Positions 46,639 through 54,910 of a stretch of DNA of 64,000 bases are shown here, piece by piece (position 1 is the stretch's first letter; every line of letters begins with the position of its first letter). The notes under the pieces were generated by a model, which was not told the origin of the DNA, did not search any database, and saw only the letters and a list, made by a program, of their open reading frames with translations. The position numbers and the translations under genes were made by a program. Source of the DNA: an uncultured Bacteroidaceae bacterium (lineage in GTDB: Bacteria > Bacteroidota > Bacteroidia > Bacteroidales > Bacteroidaceae); NCBI GenBank assembly GCA_905233465.1, contig CAJOEI010000004.1:1-64000 (forward strand), written 5' to 3'.

Positions 46639-48117
46639 CTACTTTCCGATGCAGAAGTTTTTAAAGATGTTTCCTAATACCTCGTTGGGGGTGATTTGGC
46701 CGCCGGTGATTTCGGCGAGGATATCAAGAGTATGGCGCAGGTCTTCGCTGAGAAGGTCGCCGCTGAGGGATGGATTGACCATTGACCATTGACCATTGAC
46801 CATTTTTGCTCCCATCCCCTCGATGACACGCTGGATGCTGTCGTGGGCTCTGAGGAGGGCATCGTAGTGGCGAGCATTGGTGACAATGATGTCGTTCTCA
46901 GTGATTTCAGGAATATTAGCTGCCTCGAAGAGCTGGGATTCTAACTTGTCAATATTGTAGCCTGTCTTAGCGGAGATGCTAAGAACATTGAACATTGAAC
47001 ATTGAACATTGAACATTGTTCTGTCTACAAGGTCGGCTTTGTTTCGGATAATGATGAGGGATTTGCCTGCGCAACGGCTCTGCAAGTCCTCGACTTCGGC
47101 GGCAGATGGCTCAGCATCGATGAGCCACAGGACGATGCGGGCTTTATCGATGGCGGCGTATGTGCGGTTGATGCCTATCTGCTCTATGGTGTCTGTCGTC
47201 TGGCGTATGCCTGCTGTGTCAATGAAACGGAAGGTTACTCCATTGATGTCTATGGTGTCTTCGATGGTGTCGCGCGTGGTGCCGTGTATGTCGCTGACGA
47301 TGGCGCGGTCGTCCTTCAGAAGGGCATTCAGCAGGGTGGATTTTCCTACATTGGTCTTGCCCACAATAGCGACAGGTATGCCCTGTTTGAGGACTTGGCC
47401 TATCTCGAAGGAACGAGCCAGTTCTGTGATATGTGTGTCTATTTCCTTGGCCAAGTCGAAGAGCTCGCTGCGGTCGGCAAACTCAAGGTCTTCATGGTCT
47501 GAAAAATCGAGCTCGAGCTCCAATAGCGACGTGAGCTTGAGCAGCTGCTCGCGCAGTTGTGCCAGTCTGGAAGAGAAGTGTCCCCTGAGCTGCGACATCG
47601 CCATCTGATGGGTGGCGCGGTTGGTAGATGCGATGAGGTCGGCGACAGCTTCTGCCTGCGAGAGATCGAGCTTGCCATTGAGATAGGCACGCTGCGTGAA
47701 CTCACCCGGGTTCGCCATACGACATCCGTTCTGGCAGAGAAGCTCCAACACCTTATTTAATATATATTGCGACCCGTGGCAAGATATCTCCGCACTATCT
47801 TCGCCAGTATAGCTGTGTGGCGCACGGAAAACAGATACTAGGACCTCGTCAATAGGAGGACAGCCCACCTTATTGATAATGTGGCCGTGATGAATGGTGT
47901 TGGGCAGAGCCTGTGTGACGTCCTTGGTAAATATATGAGAAAGAATCTCAAGCGACTGGACACCTGAGATTCTGATAATTCCTAAAGCACCACCGGTGGC
48001 GGTGGCCGGAGCACAGATGGCCCCATTTAATTTACAATTTGACAATTTACTATTTACAATTGGTTCGACAGGCTCACCATAAATCAATTTACAATTGGGC
48101 TGCGCGTTGACTTTCAA
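46639..48117 (-). CDS. mnmE: tRNA uridine-5-carboxymethylaminomethyl(34) synthesis GTPase MnmE, containing repeat-derived insertions
   Basis: GIPVAIVGKTNVGKSTLLNALL; GTTRDTIEDTIDINGVTFRFIDTAGIR; NKAD; C-terminal FKNFCIGK. Confidence 0.97.
   Translation of the reverse strand: MKVNAQPNCKLIYGEPVEPIVNSKLSNCKLNGAICAPATATGGALGIIRISGVQSLEILSHIFTKDVTQALPNTIHHGHIINKVGCPPIDEVLVSVFRAPHSYTGEDSAEISCHGSQYILNKVLELLCQNGCRMANPGEFTQRAYLNGKLDLSQAEAVADLIASTNRATHQMAMSQLRGHFSSRLAQLREQLLKLTSLLELELDFSDHEDLEFADRSELFDLAKEIDTHITELARSFEIGQVLKQGIPVAIVGKTNVGKSTLLNALLKDDRAIVSDIHGTTRDTIEDTIDINGVTFRFIDTAGIRQTTDTIEQIGINRTYAAIDKARIVLWLIDAEPSAAEVEDLQSRCAGKSLIIIRNKADLVDRTMFNVQCSMFNVLSISAKTGYNIDKLESQLFEAANIPEITENDIIVTNARHYDALLRAHDSIQRVIEGMGAKMVNGQWSMVNPSLSGDLLSEDLRHTLDILAEITGGQITPNEVLGNIFKNFCIGK
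46777..46804. repeat. (GACCATT)4 heptanucleotide repeat inside mnmE
   Basis: gaccattgaccattgaccattgaccatt. Confidence 0.95.
46983..47017. repeat. (GAACATT)5 heptanucleotide repeat inside mnmE
   Basis: gaacattgaacattgaacattgaacattgaacatt. Confidence 0.95.
48059..48090. repeat. Dispersed element GGTTCGACAGGCTCACCATAAATC in the 5' end of the mnmE frame
   Basis: Second copy at 18473-18500; related copy in coding sequence at ~16185-16240. Confidence 0.85.
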
Positions 48118-48139
48118 TGTTCAACTCTCAACTTTCAAC

Positions 48140-48154
48140 TACGGCCAAAGGCCG
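48140..48154. repeat. Palindrome ACGGCC-AAA-GGCCGT
   Basis: Read directly. Confidence 0.85.
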
Positions 48155-48157
48155 TGA

Positions 48158-49027
48158 TTAAATGCGGTCGAGAACTTTCTGGATGAGTGTGTCGATGGAG
48201 TTCTTGTACTCCGTGTTCATCTCCTTGGCATAGCGGTTGGCAATAACCATGCAGCAGGTCATTGCACGATGTCCCAGCAGCGAGGCAAGTCCAGCGAGAG
48301 CCGATGACTCCATCTCGAAGTTGCAGATGTGCATGCCGTCGTATTCGAATGCTTCGACTTTGGCATTTTGCTGGGGGTCGGCTATGGGAGCTCGCAGTTC
48401 ACGCCCTTGCGGGCCATAGAAGCCGCCGCATGAGATGGTGTAACCACGCACCATATCATCTTGTGCCACCTGGTCGATGAGTGCGGCATCGGCCACACTG
48501 ACGTAGGGTGCGCCCTTGATGGGATCCCACTGCATGTGCTGCTTGAAGGCTTCCTCAAGCTGCAAGTCACACACCTGATTGCGACCGGCATAGAAATTCA
48601 GCAGTCCGTCGAAACCGATGCTCTTCACCGAAGCCACAAAGCAACCAGTGGGAGTGAACGGTTGCAGGCCACCGCATGTGCCGATGCGTACGCATGTCAG
48701 CGTGCGATGTTCGGGCTTCTCGGTGCGTTGCTGGTAGTCGATGTTTGCCAATGTGTCGAGTTCGTTCATCACGATGTCGATATTATCACAGCCTATACCG
48801 TGACTCTGACAGGTGATGCGCTTACCCTTGTATGTGCCGGTGATGGTATGAAACTCGCGGCTGTTGACCTCGCACTCACGAGTATCAAAATGTGCTGCCA
48901 CAGTGTCAACACGGGCAGGGTCGCCAACAAGGATAACACGGTCGGCAAGCTGTTCTGGCTTCAAATGCAAGTGGAAGCACGAGCCATCTTCATTGATAAT
49001 TAGTTCAGAAGGTGCAAAAAACTTCAT
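48158..49027 (-). CDS. Nucleoside phosphorylase (uridine phosphorylase-like)
   Basis: VILVGDPARVDTVAAHFD...GTYKGKRITCQSHGIGCDNIDIVMNEL...RIGTCGGLQ. Confidence 0.9.
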   Translation of the reverse strand: MKFFAPSELIINEDGSCFHLHLKPEQLADRVILVGDPARVDTVAAHFDTRECEVNSREFHTITGTYKGKRITCQSHGIGCDNIDIVMNELDTLANIDYQQRTEKPEHRTLTCVRIGTCGGLQPFTPTGCFVASVKSIGFDGLLNFYAGRNQVCDLQLEEAFKQHMQWDPIKGAPYVSVADAALIDQVAQDDMVRGYTISCGGFYGPQGRELRAPIADPQQNAKVEAFEYDGMHICNFEMESSALAGLASLLGHRAMTCCMVIANRYAKEMNTEYKNSIDTLIQKVLDRI

Positions 49028-49132
49028 AGTTCACAATCTTAATTCACAATCCTATATAATTCACAATGCACAATTCACAATGCACAATTCAACTTTCAAC
49101 TCTCAACTGACTTTCAACTCTCAACTTTCAAC
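49028..49132. repeat. Heptad repeat block
   Basis: ttcacaatgcacaattcacaatgcacaattcaactttcaactctcaactgactttcaactctcaactttcaac. Confidence 0.9.
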
Positions 49133-50419
49133 TTATTCTGTCAGTTCAGCATTACGTATGTCTTTGGCCAGAATGCGGAGTTCTTCGAGATGGAGGTGAT
49201 GTGCGTCCTCGAGGCGGCGTATGGTGCCGGCCATTGTCTGGCGCTCATGGGCATCTGATGTTGCATATTTGTCACGCAGGCGCTCGAGCATCACGGCATC
49301 GGTTTCGGTTGTCTTCTTCAGACTCAGCCAATTCTGCATTTTGGCTTTTGCATCGGCCGAATGGAAGTCGTCCAACGAGGTATATGTATGTGTGTCGTCG
49401 ATGGGGAAGACAAAGTCAGAGGCTGTCTTCGCCACCTCTGTCTGTCCGCTGCGCACAGCAGCAAGACGGTTCTTGGCATCTGTGATGTCTGCATCCCAAG
49501 TATCACGTATGGCATATATCATAGCGCGTGCCCTGAGGACATCATCATCTACATCTTCGGAATAAAGCTGTCGCGTGCTGTTGGGAATGAAAGTATAGAC
49601 ACACACCTTGCCCTCGGGCTGTCGGCGGTCGGAAACGAACCAGCCGAGATGGTTGTACTCGTCAATGGCCAGAAGGTAGTCGTTGGCTGCGGAATTGTAG
49701 GGGAAGCCAACGTTCTCAGGGGCAAGGAACGAGCCGTCCTCGCCATCAGCACGACTGACAAAGATGTCATAGCCGCCCATGCTCTCGGGGCCGGTGGCAG
49801 CATAGTACATAGTTATGCCGTCGGCAAGCAGGAACGGGAAATTCTGTGATATGTCACCGGCGTTGAGACCTGTGAGCGATGTGGGGGCCGACCAGCTGTC
49901 GCCGAGTTTGTCGGAATAGGCAAGACGGAGAGACGTAGCAGATGTGCCGTCGCCTTTCGCTGTTGCAGGTATTGCTAGATAGCGCTTGTTGGCAAGTTCG
50001 TTCTCGTAGATGGTGGCGCCGGCAGGGTCGGTGGTGTGGTATGTGCTGGAATATGTGTCTATGCGCCCGCTCTCGCTACTGAGCCGAATGGCACTGAGAG
50101 CAGCATCCTTGTCCACCACAACACTGTCTATGATGACTATCCGCTCTGTTGCCCGCAACCTGATGACACCCTGCTGAGCGAGGCGTAGCTGCTGCTCAAG
50201 GGCTGCTGTTGGCTGACGTTTGCGCTGCAAAGCAGCAATTTCGGTAGTCAGCAACTCCTCGGCACGGCTGAAATCATAGACTGCAAAAGCTGCCCGGACC
50301 TGTTCTTCCACAGGCACGGCAGGAGCCTTTGTCGCTGCACGACGGCGCTGTGCCGAAGAGGGCAACGCAACAGCAAGACAGCATATGAGGCACAAAATAG
50401 AAAAGTAATGATTTCGCAT
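49133..50419 (-). CDS. PD40 (WD40-like beta-propeller) domain protein, exported
   Basis: Start likely 50419 (MRNHYFSILCLICCLAVALPSSAQ). ...LRLAYSDKLGDSWSAPTSLTGLNAGDISQNFPFLLADGITMYYAATGPESMGGYDIFVSR. Confidence 0.75.
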   Translation of the reverse strand: MRNHYFSILCLICCLAVALPSSAQRRRAATKAPAVPVEEQVRAAFAVYDFSRAEELLTTEIAALQRKRQPTAALEQQLRLAQQGVIRLRATERIVIIDSVVVDKDAALSAIRLSSESGRIDTYSSTYHTTDPAGATIYENELANKRYLAIPATAKGDGTSATSLRLAYSDKLGDSWSAPTSLTGLNAGDISQNFPFLLADGITMYYAATGPESMGGYDIFVSRADGEDGSFLAPENVGFPYNSAANDYLLAIDEYNHLGWFVSDRRQPEGKVCVYTFIPNSTRQLYSEDVDDDVLRARAMIYAIRDTWDADITDAKNRLAAVRSGQTEVAKTASDFVFPIDDTHTYTSLDDFHSADAKAKMQNWLSLKKTTETDAVMLERLRDKYATSDAHERQTMAGTIRRLEDAHHLHLEELRILAKDIRNAELTE

Positions 50420-50482
50420 AGACAATGGATGAACTGCGGGAAGTGTACCCGCGGCGGCGAACCGCCGCAGGCGCACACTGGG

Positions 50483-52843
50483 TTAGCGTGAGAGGTATTC
50501 GTGCATAGCAGCGGCAGCACGGCGTCCGTCACCCATAGCAAGGATGACTGTTGCACCGCCGCGGACAATGTCGCCGCCGGCAAAGATCGTCGGGATATTG
50601 GTCTGCATGCCGTCGTTGACCACGATGGTGTTCTTGCGACCGAGCTCCAGGCCCTCAATGCTGGTGGGAACGATGGGGTTGGGTGATACACCTACGGCTA
50701 CGATAGCCTGGTCTATATCAATGGTTTCGGTAGCTCCTGGGATAGGCTGAGGCGAACGACGTCCGCTGGCATCGGGCTCACCGAGCTCCATCTTCTGCAA
50801 CACTACGGCACGGACGTTGCCCTTGTCATCTGCCAGATATTCGATGGGGTTATGCAGCGTCAGGAACTCAATGCCCTCTTCCTTGGCATGCTTCACCTCC
50901 TCCAGACGTGCTGGCATCTCGGCTTCACTGCGGCGGTAGGCGATGAACACGCGTTCGGCACCAAGCCGCTTGGCTGTGCGGCAGGAGTCCATTGCGGTGT
51001 TACCGCCACCTACTACCATCACATGCTTGGCACGATGTATGGGCGTGTCGGTCTCGGGGTTGGAGGCGTCCATGAGGTTGACGCGCGTGAGATATTCATT
51101 GGATGACATTATGCCCTTGAGGTTCTCACCTGGGATGTTCATGAAGTTGGGTAGACCAGCGCCTGAGCCGACAAATATGCCATTAAAGCCCTGCTGCTCA
51201 AGTTCCTCAACAGTGATGGTCTTGCCAATGATGCAGTCCTTGATGAAGGTGACGCCCATCTTGCGCAGGCCGTCAATCTCAACATCAACGATGGCATTGG
51301 GCAGACGGAATTCGGGGATGCCATACTTGAGCACACCACCAATCTCATGCAGGGCCTCGAAAACAGTGACTTCGTAACCTAACTTGGCCATATCGCCTGC
51401 AAAGGATAAACCCGATGGGCCAGAACCGATGACAGCAATCTTCTTGCCGTTGGCAGGAGCACACTGGGGAATGGAGACATTACCACTCTCACGCTCGTAG
51501 TCTGCAGCGAAACGCTCGAGATAACCGATGGCTACTGCCTCACCGCCTGTCTTGACATGAATGCATTGAGCCTCACACTGCTTCTCCTGCGGACAGACAC
51601 GACCACAAACAGCAGGCAAAGCGGACGTTTGCTTAAGCACGCTGGCTGCACCAAGGATGTTGCCGCGTTCGATGTTCTTGATGAAAGAGGGGATATTGAT
51701 GTTCACAGGGCAGCCTTCCATGCATGACGGCTTTGCACAGTCGAGACAACGACGAGCCTCGGCTTGTGCCTGCTCAAGTGTCAGGCCCTGGTTGACTTCC
51801 TCTGTGCGTGTCGTTGCGCGGTAGACAGGATCAAGCTCTGTCATCTTGACGCGCGGAATGGCGGTGCGTTCTTTGCCCTTCAAGGCAGCGCGAAGCTCGA
51901 CACGCCAAGGAGCGTTGCGGTCAGTTAAAGACCCACCCTCAATTGCTTCTGTGGAGGGAATAGGCTGCGCGTTAGCTTTTTCTTGATTGTCAGAGGACTG
52001 GTCTTCCCCACCCTCACAAGAGGGGTTGGTGACGGGTCTCTCCATCGCCTCCATCTCTTCCTGCTTGAACGCCGTCATGCGTGAGAGCATCTCGTCGAAG
52101 TCAACCTCATGGCCGTCGAACTCAGGGCCATCGACGCAGACGAAGCGTGTCTTGCCGCCCACAGTGATACGACATGCGCCACACATACCTGTGCCGTCAA
52201 CCATAATAGTGTTCAATGAGACATCTGTGCTGATACCGTATTTCTTTGTCAGCAAGCAGCAGAACTTCATCATTATTGCTGGCCCGATAGCGAAGACCTT
52301 ATCAACCTTCTCGCGCTGAATGACCTGCTCTATTCCCACTGTGACAACACCTTTCTGGCCATAAGAACCATCGTCTGTCATGATGATAACCTCATCAGAG
52401 TGCTGACGCACTTCGTCTTCTAATATAATAAGGTCCTTGCTGCGTCCTGCCAGCACGCTGACAACACGATTGCCGGCAGCCTTCAGAGCCTTGATGATGG
52501 GCAACATGGGAGCTACGCCGACACCACCGCCGGCACAGACCACGGTTCCAAAGTTCTCGATATGAGTGGCCTTGCCCAATGGACCCACGACGTCAGTTAT
52601 CTCGTCACCAACATTAAGGTCACAGAGCTTGGTGCTACTCACACCCACCTTCTGGACTACAAGTGTTATGGTGCCTGCCTGCACGTCGGCATCGGCGATG
52701 GTCAGAGGCATGCGTTCGCCTTTCTCGCCCACACGAACGATGACGAAGTGGCCTGCTTTGCGCGCTTTGGCGATAAGTGGCGCCTCCACGACAAGCTTAT
52801 ATACTTTTTCTGAAAACTGTTCTTTTGCTACAATCTTATTCAT
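50483..52843 (-). CDS. Fused ferredoxin-NADP reductase-like subunit plus GltD-like oxidoreductase (NfnAB/SudAB-type; often annotated bifunctional dihydroorotate dehydrogenase B NAD-binding subunit/NADPH-dependent glutamate synthase)
   Basis: N-terminal FNR-like with MVDGTGMCGACRITVGGKTRFVCVDGPEFDGHEVDF; central RRCLDCAKPSCMEGCPVNINIPSFI; C-terminal KKIAVIGSGPSGLSFAGDMAKLGYEVTVFEA. Confidence 0.92.
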   Translation of the reverse strand: MNKIVAKEQFSEKVYKLVVEAPLIAKARKAGHFVIVRVGEKGERMPLTIADADVQAGTITLVVQKVGVSSTKLCDLNVGDEITDVVGPLGKATHIENFGTVVCAGGGVGVAPMLPIIKALKAAGNRVVSVLAGRSKDLIILEDEVRQHSDEVIIMTDDGSYGQKGVVTVGIEQVIQREKVDKVFAIGPAIMMKFCCLLTKKYGISTDVSLNTIMVDGTGMCGACRITVGGKTRFVCVDGPEFDGHEVDFDEMLSRMTAFKQEEMEAMERPVTNPSCEGGEDQSSDNQEKANAQPIPSTEAIEGGSLTDRNAPWRVELRAALKGKERTAIPRVKMTELDPVYRATTRTEEVNQGLTLEQAQAEARRCLDCAKPSCMEGCPVNINIPSFIKNIERGNILGAASVLKQTSALPAVCGRVCPQEKQCEAQCIHVKTGGEAVAIGYLERFAADYERESGNVSIPQCAPANGKKIAVIGSGPSGLSFAGDMAKLGYEVTVFEALHEIGGVLKYGIPEFRLPNAIVDVEIDGLRKMGVTFIKDCIIGKTITVEELEQQGFNGIFVGSGAGLPNFMNIPGENLKGIMSSNEYLTRVNLMDASNPETDTPIHRAKHVMVVGGGNTAMDSCRTAKRLGAERVFIAYRRSEAEMPARLEEVKHAKEEGIEFLTLHNPIEYLADDKGNVRAVVLQKMELGEPDASGRRSPQPIPGATETIDIDQAIVAVGVSPNPIVPTSIEGLELGRKNTIVVNDGMQTNIPTIFAGGDIVRGGATVILAMGDGRRAAAAMHEYLSR

Positions 52844-52890
52844 GTGTTGTGATGATTTAGTGTTTGTGTATGTGTTGTGTAGACTGGATA

Positions 52891-54207
52891 TTAGTCGATG
52901 ATGTCGAAACTTGTGTAAGGCTGCAAAGCGGCTGGGATGCGTATGCCGTTTTCAGTTTGGTTGTTCTCCAAGAGGGCAGCCACGATGCGTGGAAGAGCCA
53001 ATGCAGAGCCATTCAGCGTGTGACACAGTTCTGGCTTCTTGGAGCCTTCAGGACGATAGCGGCATTTGAGGCGATTAGCCTGATATGTGTCGAAGTTTGA
53101 CACGGAGCTCACCTCAAGCCAACGCTTCTGTGCCTCACTGTAGACTTCGAAATCGTAGCAGATAGCACTCGTGAAGCTCTGGTCGCCGCCGCAAAGACGA
53201 AGTATGCGATACGGCAGTTCGAGCTTCTGCAACAGCCCTTCGACATGCTGCAACATCTCCTTGTGGCTCTCACGGCTATGCTCAGGTGTATCGATACGCA
53301 CAATCTCCACTTTAGAGAACTCATGCAGGCGGTTGAGGCCTCGCACATCCTTGCCGTAGGAACCAGCCTCACGGCGGAAACACTGTGTGTAGGCACAGTT
53401 CTTGATGGGCAGGTCTTTCTCTTCAAGGATGACGTCGCGGTAGATATTTGTCACAGGCACCTCGGCAGTGGGGATGAGATAGAAGTCATCCACCTCAGCA
53501 TGGTACATCTGTCCCTCCTTGTCTGGCAGCTGTCCTGTTCCGTAGCCGCTGGCCGCGTTGACCACCGTTGGAGGCATAATCTCGGTATAGCCGGCCTTGC
53601 GGGCCTCGTTGAGGAAGAAATTAATCAGTGCACGTTGCAACTGTGCGCCCTTACCTATATATACTGGGAAGCCAGCGCCAGTGATCTTCACACCGAGGTC
53701 GAAGTCGATGAGGTTGTATTTCTTCGCAAGTTCCCAGTGCGGCAGGCGTGCTGTCTCGACAACAGGATTGGCTGTCCAGTTGCCTACGGTGTCGCCTGAC
53801 TGACAGTCACGCAGATTGGATTTCACCACGACATTATCTTCTGCTGCCCTACCCTCCGGCACTTCGTCATAAGGGATATTAGGGATTTGACAAAGTTGTT
53901 CAGTGAGCTTCTTCTGGGCCTCATCCATAGCGGCCTCCAAAGCTTTGGCGCGTTCCTTCATTTCTGCAACAACAGCCTTGGCATTCTCTGCCTCCTGACG
54001 CAAGCCCTGCTTCATCAGCGCCCCTATCTCTGCAGCTTTCTGTTTGCTCTCAGCCAGCAGTTTGTCCAACTGCTGCTGTGCCTCACGCCGCTGACGGTCG
54101 GTGGCCTGCACTGCAGCAATAGCCTCAGCAGCACCACTGAAATGTTTCTTCTCCAAGCCACGAATGACGCGCTCTGTTTCCTCGTTAATGAGTTTTAGTG
54201 TAAGCAT
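52891..54207 (-). CDS. serS: Seryl-tRNA synthetase
   Basis: MLTLKLINEETERVIRGLEKKHF...; CFRREAGSYGKDVRGLNRLHEFSKVEIV; NGSALALPRIVAALLENNQTENGIRIPAALQPY. Confidence 0.98.
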   Translation of the reverse strand: MLTLKLINEETERVIRGLEKKHFSGAAEAIAAVQATDRQRREAQQQLDKLLAESKQKAAEIGALMKQGLRQEAENAKAVVAEMKERAKALEAAMDEAQKKLTEQLCQIPNIPYDEVPEGRAAEDNVVVKSNLRDCQSGDTVGNWTANPVVETARLPHWELAKKYNLIDFDLGVKITGAGFPVYIGKGAQLQRALINFFLNEARKAGYTEIMPPTVVNAASGYGTGQLPDKEGQMYHAEVDDFYLIPTAEVPVTNIYRDVILEEKDLPIKNCAYTQCFRREAGSYGKDVRGLNRLHEFSKVEIVRIDTPEHSRESHKEMLQHVEGLLQKLELPYRILRLCGGDQSFTSAICYDFEVYSEAQKRWLEVSSVSNFDTYQANRLKCRYRPEGSKKPELCHTLNGSALALPRIVAALLENNQTENGIRIPAALQPYTSFDIID

Positions 54208-54211
54208 GTTA

Positions 54212-54910
54212 TTATCTTTTTTTTGTCTTTATTATATCGAATAGGTATCCACCCTTGATGAATATTGCACCGTTAGCGGAACGTCCAAATGGGTCCTTCT
54301 TGCCGTTATTGAACATATCAGACAGGGCAAAATAGTATCTTCCCTCAAGGGTGAAATGACCAATTATGGTGTTTATCTCCATTCCCAATCCACCCGTGAG
54401 TCCATAGTCAAACTTGCGCTCAACAACTTTGCCATATTGGGCTGTAACTTGGTTGGGGCGCAACAGGAGGTTCATTGTCGTCCATTCCCCAGAACGATGT
54501 TCGGTCTCACTTAAGTAATACCCGACCTGTGGGCCGGCACATAGGAATACCATAGCCGTTTTGCCCCACGCCAGTCGGGCAAGTATGGGAACTTGAACGT
54601 ACTTAATATTGCGGCTATACTTGTCGTCGCTGGTCTCTATGAGTTCCTTCCAACCCATGTTGGCGTAGTTGACCTCTGCCTGAATGGCACAATATGCCGA
54701 GAAATATTTTTCACAGGTGTAGCGGAATGTGAGGCCAAATGTCTCACCGCCCTTCCACGTCTGCTTGATTGTCGGACTGAAGTCCACGCGGTTGAGCAGA
54801 TATCCGCCATTGATGCCGATAGCAAAGTCGTTACGCAACTCCCCAACCTGTGCACTGGCGCAGATGGGAATGGCAAGTGTCATGGCAAGGACGAGAGGCC
54901 TGAACATCAT
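54212..54910 (-). CDS. Outer-membrane beta-barrel protein (PorT-like)
   Basis: Signal peptide; GINGGYLLNRVDFSP; C-terminal FIKGGYLFDIIKTKKR. Confidence 0.75.
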   Translation of the reverse strand: MMFRPLVLAMTLAIPICASAQVGELRNDFAIGINGGYLLNRVDFSPTIKQTWKGGETFGLTFRYTCEKYFSAYCAIQAEVNYANMGWKELIETSDDKYSRNIKYVQVPILARLAWGKTAMVFLCAGPQVGYYLSETEHRSGEWTTMNLLLRPNQVTAQYGKVVERKFDYGLTGGLGMEINTIIGHFTLEGRYYFALSDMFNNGKKDPFGRSANGAIFIKGGYLFDIIKTKKR

